Assembly (NCBI GenBank): GCA_020466095.1
Contig: CM035806.1
Coordinates: 159,465,667-159,529,666 of the forward strand
Length of the DNA: 64,000 nucleotides
DNA from: Chlorops oryzae
Taxonomy: Eukaryota; Arthropoda; Insecta; Diptera; Chloropidae
Direction: 5' to 3'
Positions 23,700-62,267 of the stretch are shown piece by piece. Below the pieces are notes generated by a model. The model was not told the origin of the DNA, ran no database searches, and was given only the letters and a program-made list of their open reading frames with translations. Every line of letters starts with the position of its first letter. Position 1 is the stretch's first letter. The position numbers and the translations under genes were made by a program.

Positions 23700-24487
23700 T
23701 ATGTCCTGGAAAGATGAGTAGAAAAGAGTTGTATTCCTTAACAAAAAAAAAAAGTTCAATAAAGATGGCCCAGACGGGTTTCAATCTTTCTCTTTCCACG
23801 ACATAAGGAAGAAGGAACTGTTTTCCAAGCCTAGAAAATTGGGGGAGGAGGCTTTGTGATGATTTAGGGAGCAAAAACTCAGCATGGTAAAAATTAAATT
23901 TGCAAAATTTATTTATAATTAAAACTAAAAATATAAACGTTAGGACCACTCCCATAACCCAAAGCTAATGGATTTTGTGCACAAAAAGGATGAACTTTAA
24001 TTCTGCAACGGAGTGTATATCGTCGCAACTCTTCAATAATCACGTAAGCGGCATGAGCTCATTTTTTCAGAACACGAAAAAAAAACATAACAGTTTTTTT
24101 AAATTGGTGTTTTAAAATCGATTTCGTTTTATCAAAAAATAGATTTGTGCTTTCGTTAGTTTTGTACGCATAATGTATTGCGGCGGTCCTGCAAAATTTT
24201 TTGAATTCATCAGATCATCAAGTTTTTACTTTGAATTGCTAGCGGAGTCTTAATAAAATGAAGGCAAAGACATGACCAGATCAGCACAATTCTTTTTGAT
24301 CGGAGACAAAACTAATTCATCATGGAAAAACTAACTAATAAAACATACCATGTTAATTTATATGGAACTTAGGAGGTTTTTGAATTGGCTTGAATTTTTT
24401 GTTATAACAATCCAATCATCTGTGAGATATGCCAGCAGCCCTGACAGTGGAACGGTGCTGCCACAGTTTTCTATACTTAAACATGTA

Positions 24488-25410
24488 CTACTGTGGGCAA
24501 AAAGTAAGGTGAATTTTCAATTTAAACGACGCGCGCTAAATTAATGGGGATATGCTTTTATTTTTAAGTTGTTAGTACTGTTAGTGATATCTGCGCCAAA
24601 TTTCATGTCAATGTCATAATTTGTTGCTTAGTTACGCTTGTGTTTTCCAAACGATTAAAAGTGATTTCTTCGATTTTGGTGCCAAAAACGCTCAATTTTT
24701 TTGAAAAAAGACGTCGCGTGGATGTGTGTGAAACGATGCTTTCTGACTATCAAGACAAGCTGAAATGCATGATTACGGGAGATGAGACTTGGATCTACGC
24801 TTACGACCCGGAAACAACTGATCAATCAAGCGAATATCGTGCCAAAGGTGAATCGAGACCAAAAAAACCACGCCAAAGTCGCTCAAAAATTAAGGTCATG
24901 CTGACTGTTTTCTTCGATTACCGTGGTGTGGTGCACTATGAATTCCTTCCGCCCGGTCAAACTGTCAACAAGGAATATTATTTGAGCGTTATGCGTCGTT
25001 TGCGTGAAGCTATTCGCCTAAAGAGGCCAAGAATTATGGGCCAATAACTCTTGGTTTTTGCATCACGATAATGCACCATCTCACACTGCACTCATTCTTC
25101 GTGAGCATTTCGCCAAATATTCAACAAATATCGTTCCACAACCAGCCTTTTCGCCTGATTTAGCTCCGTGTGACTTCTGGCTATTCCCCAAACTCAAGAG
25201 ACCACTCCGAGGAAACCGTTTCGAGTCGATTGAGGACATTAAACGTGAATCGAAGCGCTATTTGGCATGTTTCGAAGATTGGAAAAAACGTTGGCATAAG
25301 TGTATTTCATCGGGAGGGGATTACTTTGAAAGCGATGAAATTGATTTGGAAGAATAAATAAAGATTTTTGATTTTACAACAAAATTCACCTTACTTTTTG
25401 CCCACAGTAG
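24488..25410 (+). mobile_element. mariner element, internally deleted (923 bp)
   Basis: Perfect 30-bp terminal inverted repeats, starting CTACTGTGGGCAAAAAGTAA, lie at 24488-24517 and 25381-25410, each flanked by TA (24486-24487 and 25411-25412). Full mariners are about 1.3 kb, so roughly 0.35-0.4 kb, including the region for the DNA-binding N-terminus, is missing between the left repeat and the transposase. The identical ends suggest a fairly recent insertion. The element probably cannot move by itself. Confidence 0.9.
24640..25357 (+). pseudogene. mariner transposase, truncated and frameshifted
   Basis: The first frame (24640-25047) carries the GDETWIYAYDPET block with the first catalytic Asp at about 24782, then KVMLTVFFDYRGVVHYEF and LPPGQTVNKEYYL. 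A single-base insertion near 25029 shifts the frame. The second frame (25058-25357) has HHDNAPSHTA with the second Asp, then SPDLAPCDFWLFPKLK with the third Asp exactly 34 residues later (the D34D signature of mariner), and ends with a stop at 25357. The N-terminal helix-turn-helix domains are absent. Two lesions (5' deletion and frameshift) make it non-functional. Confidence 0.88.
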
Positions 25411-25908
25411 TAAGAAAGCTTAAGTCGGTCAAGCCCGACTTTCATACTTACATACATTCCCAGCGCCCTGATAATATTGATGCACGATTTTTTGCCTTTA
25501 CCTACGGAAAATACGAAAGATTTCCATTTGTGGGCTTGGCAGTGGGATCATACTCGGGGCCCGATATACGTGTGGGCCCTTGCCTCAGAGCAAGTTCACC
25601 CACAAAACGCATTTCTTGTTTATTTCCATAAACCGTTCACTTCTGTTCTAAGATGTCTCGAGGCACAAGCACAATGTTTTCATAACATTCAATATTCTAT
25701 GCTCTACATTCTACCTTTTAGAGCTGACTTAGAGTCATTTAAAATATGAGCGATTTTAAAATTCGATCAATAAATGGATAAAAGGGAACTAAACCCGTAG
25801 TTACTTATATACATACAACCCTACCAACGAATTTCATTGCGATAGCTCAAATCCTTTGAGCATAAAAGTGCACACATATGTACTAAAAAAAACGTCAAAA
25901 AAAAGAGA

Positions 25909-26740
25909 GTAAGGGTGTTATAGTCAGGCGAGGCTGACAATCAAATACTCGACACAGACACACATATTCAAATAATTTTTTATATCAAGAGGTGTTTAAG
26001 GCCATAAGGGGCCCCATATACCGACTTTTGTTAAATTTCTTTATGAAAATCGCCCCTTTGCCACGCCCACTTTTCAAATTTTTTGAATTCTAATCGGAGG
26101 CTTAAATACACGCTTAAATTCTAAGTTTCATTGAATTATTTCGAGAAAGTCCGATTTTGGGGCAGTTTTGAGATTTTTGTGAAAGACCCTAGTACTAGAG
26201 GTACCCTTAATAATGGACTTATCAAAGAAATTTTTGGAGAGGATGTTTATGGCTACAAAGAAAGCATAAGTAACTAATTTCGTTCAAGTCCCATTTGAAT
26301 TTCGGGTGCAGGAGGCAATTTTCAAAAAACGCCCTTCGGCCACGCCCCCGGAAATCACATTTATTGCCCTAAGATATATGCAAATGTCAAGTTCAATCAA
26401 AATATCATGCAAAATTCTGGTTTTAGTGCAGTTTTTGTGATTTGCGTAACAGACCCTAGTACTGGAGGTACCCCTAAAAATGGTCTGATCGGGTCCATTC
26501 TCGAACTTGTTCTTACTCATGTCCCCGCTCAACTCCTTCGATAAGAAAACTGTATACAGACGGACAGACAGACGGACAGAAAGACGGACAGACAGACGGA
26601 CATGACAAAATCGAATTTCCTGATGACTGTGATCATTTATATATATATAATTCGTATGGTCTATCTCGACTGGTGGTGGGTGTTACACACAACCACTCAA
26701 ACGCAATATACCCTCGACACAGAGTGTGTCGGGTATAAAA
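25909..26740 (+). mobile_element. mini-me-like element, copy 2 (long form)
   Basis: Starts AGGGTGTTATAGTCAGGCGAGGCTGAC with a terminal hairpin and ends in the palindrome CGACACAGAGTGTGTCG followed by GGTATAA. A GACGGACAGACAGACGGACAG tract (26552-26600) and the (TA)n run at about 26638-26648 enclose the conserved core. The 832-bp form carries an extra internal repeat compared with copy 1: CCTAGTACTGGAGGTACCCCT-like blocks occur twice. Confidence 0.7.
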
Positions 26741-27954
26741 AACCCAAAACAACGGACAAACAACCAAACACACAGAATATCCCAATCGAATTCCCTGGTG
26801 GCACAGATTTCTTTTCATATCTCGTGTGGTCTGTCTTGAGTGTTTTGGAACATCCCATTCAAACGAAAAGCCTAATCTACGTCCCAATCAATCATTCTAT
26901 TTTGGGTATTTTGAAAAGTAATTAGTATTTGGATGAGCTAGAGCAGCCCAAATTTGTTTCATTTCATGGGATTCTTTTCGGAGATCTCAACGCGTTACGT
27001 TATGAGGGAATTGTCCGTTATAGGTACGCATTTATCATAGCCGAGTCGCGTTAACGATTGGTCGGCATAACGGGTTATGTGATTTTTTAGTGAGAGCTAA
27101 CCGAAAGCTAATAACAGGGATAACAAAAAAAACGCAAAAAAAACGGCTAATAGGTGTGTATCTAATTGGACTATCCAGCTGAAATGGATACTACGGCTTA
27201 AGCTATAAATAATAAGCAGTGATGATATTTCGAGAGATTCCTTTTTCCGGAATTCCTTAGAGCGTGTTCTAACATTAGCGGAAAATACGTGTTTTCGACG
27301 TTTTCGTATTTTCGACTGAAATCAAGTACTTTCGCCAGAATGAAAAATGTCAACTGAAAATACGAAATTTTGATTTTTGAAAACTAAGGTTCATAGTCTC
27401 CAATCTAGTTTAAACTTTTTGATAGATGAAACTTTCAAACGATAATATTCAGTAGAGTTTAAACCAAGTTTATTCCTTTCATGTAACTGGCATAAAGACT
27501 AAAAGAACATATTCCAAAGTTTAAACTTTCGAAGTTCTTTAACCGAGTTGAAGACTACTTACAACCCCAAATGCCAAATTGTTGAATAGGCGAACATTAG
27601 CTTTTCTATACTTGAAATTTTTCATCTTCTTCACATTCCAAAGATGAAAACAAAACTGCTTAAAACTGCTATGTATGTCAGTCTTATGTTCGAAAATACG
27701 AAAGAGTGGAAAACACTTTTGTTCGGCTTAAGTGAGAACAGACTATCAGATCTCATTTTCAAACGACTTCTGTTAGCAACTAGAAAAACTTTACTACTAA
27801 AAGCGCTGACGTTCCTGATTGTTCAAAAATATTCCACAAATGATTTAATTTAATTATTAGTTATATAAGTAAGACATCGTCTTGAAAGTAAAGAGAAGAA
27901 AAATTTCTTCATTTTTTTCAATAAGTAATAAGAAGTAAAAAAAAAAAAACAATT

Positions 27955-28911
27955 AAGGGTGTTATAGTCAGGCGTTTCTGACCATACAATACCCGACAGA
28001 GATAAATAGGTAGCAGCTAGAAATATCTCGCCTAATTTTGATTCTGTGGCAGTTTTGTGCATTCTTATGACAGACCCTAGTATGACCTGGTATGACAGAC
28101 CCTTATTATGAACTGAAACACTAAAAGTTTTGAAAGGGATGTTCATGACCATAGTGGATTCATATGCGGCATCTTTGATTCATTTCCCATTTCCAAGTCA
28201 GGTATTAAAGACAATTAAAAAAACGCCCTAGTACTGGAGGTACCCCTAAAAATTGACCATTCTCGAACTTGTTCTTATTCATGTCCCCGTAAGAACGCAT
28301 ACCAAATTTCCTCAAAATAGCCCAAATCCTTCGATAAGAAAACTGTATAAAAACAGACTGACAGATAGACAGACAGACGGACGGACAGGGCTAAATCGAA
28401 TCTCCTGTTGTCGCTGATAATTTATATACATATATGTATTTTGTATGGTCTATCTTGACTCCCTGCAGGAAATGTCAATAGTGAATCTATACTCTTTCTC
28501 TACTGACTGCGTCAACAGTACTACTGACCAGTTATATCCGTCGCATTGCTTTACGTTATTGACATTTAACATTGAGTTGTCATTGAATGTCAACAGTAGA
28601 CCGAAAAACTATTGAAAAACTATTGACGTCGGTACTATTATGCAGACAAAATGAGGTACTCTTTCGCTTTATAAGGAGACACGTTGTTGACATGGTCAAT
28701 AAAGATGAACTATACCTCTTGACAGTACAGATTCTTTAATGACGCGCCGCCTATAAATACTGTTGACGTTGGAACTAGTTCTCTTGTCTATATTGACGTC
28801 AATATAAACATGGGGCCATATGGTGACAGGCTACCTGCAGGGCTGGTTCTGGGTGTTACATACAAACACACAAACGCAATATACCCTCGAAACAGAGTGT
28901 GTCGGTTATAA
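27955..28911 (+). mobile_element. mini-me-like element, copy 3, split by a MITE
   Basis: Begins AAGGGTGTTATAGTCAGGCG and ends near AACAGAGTGTGTCGGTTATAA. The GACAGATAGACAGACAG tract and TA-rich run are at about 28358-28440. Between 28461 and 28842 a separate 382-bp MITE interrupts it; joining the flanks restores the order seen in copies 2 and 5. Confidence 0.7.
28461..28842 (+). mobile_element. CCCTGCAGG-ended MITE, copy 1, in a mini-me-like element
   Basis: A 382-bp element with ends CCCTGCAGG and CCTGCAGGG, flanked by CT on each side (28459-28460, 28843-28844). A homologous copy lies inverted at 58633-59001. The uninterrupted sister site near 60918-60925 reads GACTGG, supporting a 2-bp duplication. 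The interior has many GTCAATA and TTGACGTC motifs, including a perfect palindrome TATATTGACGTCAATATA at about 28789-28806. No gene. Superfamily not assigned. Confidence 0.75.
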
Positions 28912-30383
28912 TAAAAAAAAAAAAAAAACGGAGGGACGGATGCACAAAATGTTAAATCTAATACGTCGTTGCCTCAGTTAAATACTATAACTTTGACCCA
29001 CCTCCAATGGGGATACACAAATCAATGTAGCCATCAAATAAACGTCGGTTATCTTCGTTATTATCTCTTTCAAAGATGAATTCTTCTGGAAACTTAATAA
29101 AAATAAATGAAATATAAACAATTGATGAAAGAAAAGGTAACGTTCGAAAACTGCCAATAACTTAGCAATACAAAAAGTAAGTCTGTCCCTTTCTGAGAGG
29201 ACAATATTCAATTATAAATAGACCTTAATATTCCAAACTTCCCCCATGACCAAACCCACGAACGCAATTTTATAACGCATAAAATATAATATTAAAGCAT
29301 AAAGAGCACATAATACAAACATATAAATCAAGCAGAATTTTATTTTTAGCTACGGTCATAGCCATCGATGAAGCTTACGTGTTACGCTGGACCCAAATTG
29401 GCTTCGGAGCACCGAGCAAAAAGGTGAACAGATAACCTTATTCTGTCCATTTTCTCATCGTCGTGAAAGAAAAATTCCAAGGAAAGATATAAAAAGCAAA
29501 GTAAAAGAAAATGAGCGAGAATAAAATTTATTTATTTAGGTAGACAAACATTTTCCTTTCCACAAAAAAAGAAGAAGAAAAAAAAACAAAAATATACCCT
29601 TTGAGCATACGAAACGCATTGGTGTACATATCTATATACATAAATAATTTTGATTTATTTTTGGACTTTTGTCTTTTGTCGGAAACGCTGTCACTGCCGG
29701 AGGAATTGTCACTTTTTATTGAATATAATAAAATACAAAGCAATTGATTTGCGGCAATGGCATATTTGAATAATTAATCGCATCAGATTCATTATTTCCT
29801 CGAAAAAACCGCAGTAAGAAATTACTATCCATTGTATGAGTTCCATAAGGGATCGAAAACGAAAAGCTGCTACCCATTAGAAAGTCTCACATATAAGGAG
29901 AGTCTTCAAGGTTGAGATCTACAATTTTTTTTTTTTTTTTTTGCCTCTTAGGTGCACAGTTTTAAGCTCATGTGGAGGCCTTTGATTGAATGAGGTGTCA
30001 CTCAGGTCGCCAAAAAGAGATATTTTGGCGGATTGAATCGCGGCAAAAGGCTGCCGCATTTTAACAATTACTGTCCAAAGGTGGCTTATAAAATATTTTT
30101 TTATTCATCTTGATACCTCCTACTTCTTCCGTGGGCTATGTCCTCGATAACGAGGCTTCGGGAAAAGAATTTCTTTGTAAATGAATGTAATTACTTATTT
30201 TAAATTTATGTTTAACTTTTTCTTTTATTTAAGCAATTTAGCACAAATCATCAGTGAAATTTTGCCTTTTCCATTAGATAATGCGGATACCGCGATAGCT
30301 TATTAGAAAAAATAACCGAATGTTGGCGTTTTTACTAGGAAAATACTCTTTCGAATGGATTTGATCCTAGTATTTTGCAGGGA
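28912..30383. other. No gene seen
   Basis: AT-rich with poly-T at about 29929-29942. Short frames show no similarity to proteins that I recognise. Confidence 0.4.
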
Positions 30384-31146
30384 TGCAGGCGTGAATTCTT
30401 CTCCAGTTCCAGAAAGACAGTTAGATCGATTTGGTTCGATTTCGAGTTTTAATGCTTTGTTTACATATTTCGTAAATTAGTTGTTTTGCAAATTTTTATT
30501 TGGGTTAAATTTTTCAGTGGAATTAGGAAATATTTGGACTGTGACTCGAATTTTCTGTTAGATTAGGCAACTTTTTATTCTTCTTTGTTGTTTGTTACAC
30601 AAATTCACATGATATGACTATACGGAAAAATCATATTGATGCATATCAATCACAGGTTTATCCGAGAAGTATGCAACACTTTTTTTTTAACTTGCCATTT
30701 CTAAGAACGTTGAACCCGCCTGAGCGTATTGAAACCTAGCATACCTAATCTTGGTATAAAACTCTATTTTCAAGAATTTTAATTAAGCTAGTAGCATACC
30801 TCGAACAACAAAAAAATTGTCATGGAAAAATATCCTTCCACGGGAGCATGTATTGGTTTTAGCAAAATTGCTAAAAAAATATTTTTGTAATATTTTTTCA
30901 GTAATTTTCTATATATGGGCTTTTGAATGAACATTCTATCTTTATGATTGTCTTAGATATGATTTTTTTTAAATTGCTCTCCAAAAACTATTTTTTCAAG
31001 GATATTCAAGGACTAGTTATAGGAGATAGAGAGCCAACAATCGGCGCAAATTAAATGTTTTGCATTGACCTAAGCAGCATAACAACTTTCGTCGCAATAG
31101 GCTTCGGGGCGCCGAATCACTATGTTTATAGTTCTATACCCTTTCA
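30384..31146 (+). mobile_element. Unassigned 0.76-kb repeat, copy 1
   Basis: Matches 49056-49816 in reverse complement along its whole length, including GTGAATTCTTCTCCAG, CACATGATATGACTATACGG, CCACGGGAGCATGTATTGG and CTCTATCTCCTATAACTAG (as complement). A terminal piece recurs at about 35063-35203. It has no inverted ends and no reading frame that I can identify. The class (nonautonomous retroelement, rolling-circle or other) is unknown. Confidence 0.65.
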
Positions 31147-31960
31147 TAAAAAACACTATTACTCCATAACAGAGTGTTTTGGCTTTTAAAATTCGCAAAA
31201 AAAAAATGTGGTTTGACGGACATGGTCTAAGTAACTGATGTTTGTACAATTCTTCAATCAATATTTTCCATAGTATTTAGTTATTAAAATTAAGAAAAAG
31301 TACCTAACCAAACAAGATCGGATCATCAAAAGTGACACACAATCTTCAGTGGAAGCTCATCAGTTGCACAATCATTTCCATTAATTGCTTTCATCTGATT
31401 GATTTTGCCATCATCATAAAAAATCTGTCCGAAAAATACATTTTTCGCACTGATTGATAGCAATCTTTTTATTTTTTTTTGAATGAGTTTTGAATGGCAT
31501 TCATCCAATCGAACGATGCCCAATGAATCCCTTTTGCCTGTAAGCTCTTTTTTTTTTTTTTTTTTTTTTTTTATCTGCAGAAAATCTGTCATTTGAGGTC
31601 CTTGTCATTTTGCTTTGTCCGAAAGAGGATCTCTGCAAAACACAAAATTTGCGGATAAGTGCGGTTGAAAATGAATACGATTCAAAGTAGTGGAAACGTC
31701 TTCGTTCTGTCACACTCGAAGAAGTGTGGAGTCATCGAAAAGGACTAGCAGGCAGATGAATAAACGATTCCCTTCAGCGGTCTATATAAATTTGAATTTA
31801 CCGTTGCAAGCATAATTTGTAAATATTTGAATTATTCTTCCCTTCATTCGAGTTGCTTTAGACTTAATTAGAACTTTTCCCAAATCATCCTTGACAGATT
31901 CTTATTTGAACATTCTTTTCATTGTTGCTGTTGTTGTTGTTCCTTCCCTTTACTTTCAGG

Positions 31961-33006
31961 TTCAATTGGCCGCCAAGCCATTGACCAGCTCAAGCATCTA
32001 GCCAACAGCCGACAGCTGCTGACCGCCGACCGCCACCTGCCAGAGGAACGCAGAGCATAAAGCCATCATTTGCTCACAATAACAGAAAATTGCTGCTAAG
32101 CTGATTCCGTCCTCCATTAGAAAGCGCTGTCGGAAGCAAACAAAAAAACCAAAACCAAAACCAAAACCAAAACACGAATACACCTTGTGCCCGAACGTTT
32201 GAATTCGCCCTCGTCCTTTATTCGTTGTGCTGTCCTTTAGCTTTGATTGTCCGACAGGAAGTGGCAACGTTGCGCGGCCGGGATATTTGCCAAACGTACC
32301 GGACAGAACCGAACCGAATCGTCATATGCACCGAACCGCGGAGGCCGACCGCATTCAAAGTTATGACTCGTGTCTTTCATCATTCAAAGCCTTCGCCAAG
32401 TAGTTAGTCAACAAAGAATTGGTTTGAAATCGAGTCGGTTTGTTGAATGTTGAACCGTGAAACCAACCGGCAACCACACCAATGCGATTTCCATTTAACG
32501 CGAATTCTATTTTGGGACAACCATAAAATTTAATTACTGGTAAAAAGAAAACCACAAAAAAAAAAACACAAGAAAAAATTAAAAATACCAAAATTAAAAA
32601 GAATTATTTACCAACGACGAGAGAAAAATAAAAATTAATTGGGTGCATGCGAGCGAAGAAGACTGGCAGCGAAAGCGATACCGAAAATCGAGAAGCGAGA
32701 AGTCCCACGCAAAAATACTGTCAGCAATCGTAATAGCAACGGTGTGCCTACAGCGCTCCCGTCACTGTATAATTGAAGCATAAGAGGGCAGTGCTGCCAT
32801 CTCTGCTTCTCTTTTATAATTGAACTTAACTGGTTTCCGGTGGACTGGGTTGAAGTAAATTTTTCAAAATTGCGCAGCACTGGAAGCAACTCAAGCAGCA
32901 TATTTTGCAACATCATTTCCAACAACATACGGTTGCTTCGCCGCAGTTGAAGCAACAACAAAAGCAGCAACAGCAACAAGAGCAGAAGTCACAGCAGCAG
33001 AAGTTA

Positions 33007-33037
<31 letters not shown>

Positions 33038-33897
33038 TGCCGCCTTCGCTTCCGCATCCGCTTCAATCCGAAGCAGCTGCAGCAGTTGTGGTTACGTCGA
33101 CTGCGACTGCAACTGCGACTGCGACAGTTGCGTCCGGGACGTTTGTGGTGCCTGGAAGGTCGAGGGCCGGCACTAAGAGCGTAACGCAAGATTTAGCGAG
33201 CTCATCTCAGGTGGCAATTGCAAACACGGCGACGACGGCGGCGAAAATCTTCTCTCGGTACGATAGTGTCGAAGAGCTGCAACGCAGCATCCGCAGTGGC
33301 AGCGCAGCGGAAATAGCACCAGTGGTTGCAGGCGCGCCAACCCCGAGTGGTCGAATTGGGAGTAGTGGTCCCAACTTTGGATCGATTGGAGGCTCGGCTG
33401 GAGTAGGATTAGGTTCGGGAACCGCAGCCGCAGCCGGAGCTGGAGTTGGCACTGGAGCTGGAGCTGGAGTGGGAATAGGAGTAGGGGCGCGATTTGTGGG
33501 TGCCGCCGGAAGTGCTGGTGGAAACGTTAGTCCGGGCGTGGGAATTGTCTTGGGCGCTGGTATTCGGCCGGTGGCGACTAGCGTTCGTAGTGGAAGTATC
33601 GCCGGATTATATCCTGAGGGGTCATCGTTAGCAGTTGGCAACGTTAGCAGAGCATCGATTTCAGCTGGTTCGATTAGCGGCAATACTGGCGCTGGCGGGA
33701 TTTATGTTTCTAGCAAAAATGTTACCGGCAGCAGCGTTGGTAGTGGCACTGGCAGCGGCATCGGCAGCGGCACAACATCGATAGGCTACGGTATAGCTGG
33801 AGGCAGTGGTGTAATCGATAGCTATAGTGATGCTCCGCAAGGGGGCGGCTATGATGTGGGTGGCGGTTTACCAAGCATTGCAACTGTTACTAATGCT
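31961..33897 (+). other. Probable 5' UTR and ATG-less upstream open frame of SCYL2
   Basis: A pyrimidine-rich stretch ending TTTACTTTCAG at 31960 looks like a splice acceptor, so an untranslated exon may start at 31961 with its partner further upstream. The frame of the SCYL2 start is open from 32854 (after TGA at 32851) to the first in-frame ATG at 33898, about 348 codons without any ATG. The would-be peptide is Gln-rich at 32938-33048 (CAG/CAA repeats) and then Ala/Thr and Gly/Ser/Ala-rich. Composition resembles real low-complexity fly coding sequence. A weaker acceptor, TTGCGCAG at 32870-32877, would join in phase. Whether this is UTR, coding through an upstream exon, or non-AUG initiated is open. 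Confidence 0.5.
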
Positions 33898-61290
<27,393 letters not shown>

Positions 61291-61923
61291 GTAAGCATGC
61301 GTACTTGCATAAATAATTCAAAATTAATTTTCAACACAATCACCACAACTCAATTAAATTATACGAACGTCCACTTATGTATGTAGCCGTATGTATGTAT
61401 GTACGTCCCCATTCAGTGTACCTATGTATGCCTACATGATGAGTAAAGCAGCCAATTAGAGTTCAAAATAACACTGATGATTATACCAATTTAAAGAACA
61501 TTGAAATTGCCAGAGCTAATTTCTGCAATCATGATAGGCTTTGATAAGCTATTGGCTTTATTCATTGTGCGCTGCAGTACGTCGCTTTCCCACAGAACAC
61601 AGATGTATGTATGTGTATCAAAAACAATTTACATTTTCATGAATTCGTGTGTTTTCTGCGTAAATAGATTGAATCTAAAACGATGTATGTAATTGTTATT
61701 TGATTCAAATGATACCCATTTGAAAAGCTTAACTATTTGAATGCCATTTATGATGGTATGCCATTGTTTCGAACGATAACACCTGCAAAGCTACAGCTTA
61801 AGTGGAATATCAATCATGGATTTTCAAATGACCATTCGAAGGCATTCAATACGCCAAATTCTATTGAAATTGGCATCCTTTGAATTTGATGCCATTTATC
61901 GTTGCGCGATATTGATATGCACA
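61291..61923. other. SCYL2 intron 9, no further exon seen
   Basis: GTAT runs at about 61378-61405 and otherwise AT-rich sequence. The next SCYL2 exon is not found before the window ends. Confidence 0.5.
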
Positions 61924-62068
61924 CATACATACATACAGACATACATACAGACATACATACATACATACAGGCATACATACATTCATACATACAGACATAC
62001 ATACATACATAAAACATACATACATACATACATACATACATACATACATACATACATACATACATACA

Positions 62069-62099
<31 letters not shown>

Positions 62100-62267
62100 G
62101 TACATACATGCATACATACATACATACATACATACATACATACATACATACATACATACATACATACATACATACATAACATACATACATACATACATAC
62201 ATACATACATACATACATACATACATACATACATACATACATGCATACATACATACATACATACATA
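61924..62267 (+). repeat. (CATA)n microsatellite, left part
   Basis: About 340 bp of CATA units with rare CAGA, CATG and AAAC interruptions. Open frames on both strands across it (Tyr-Val-Cys-Met and His-Thr-Tyr-Ile repeats) are repeat artefacts. It continues at 63859 after the inserted Tc1-like element. Confidence 0.95.
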
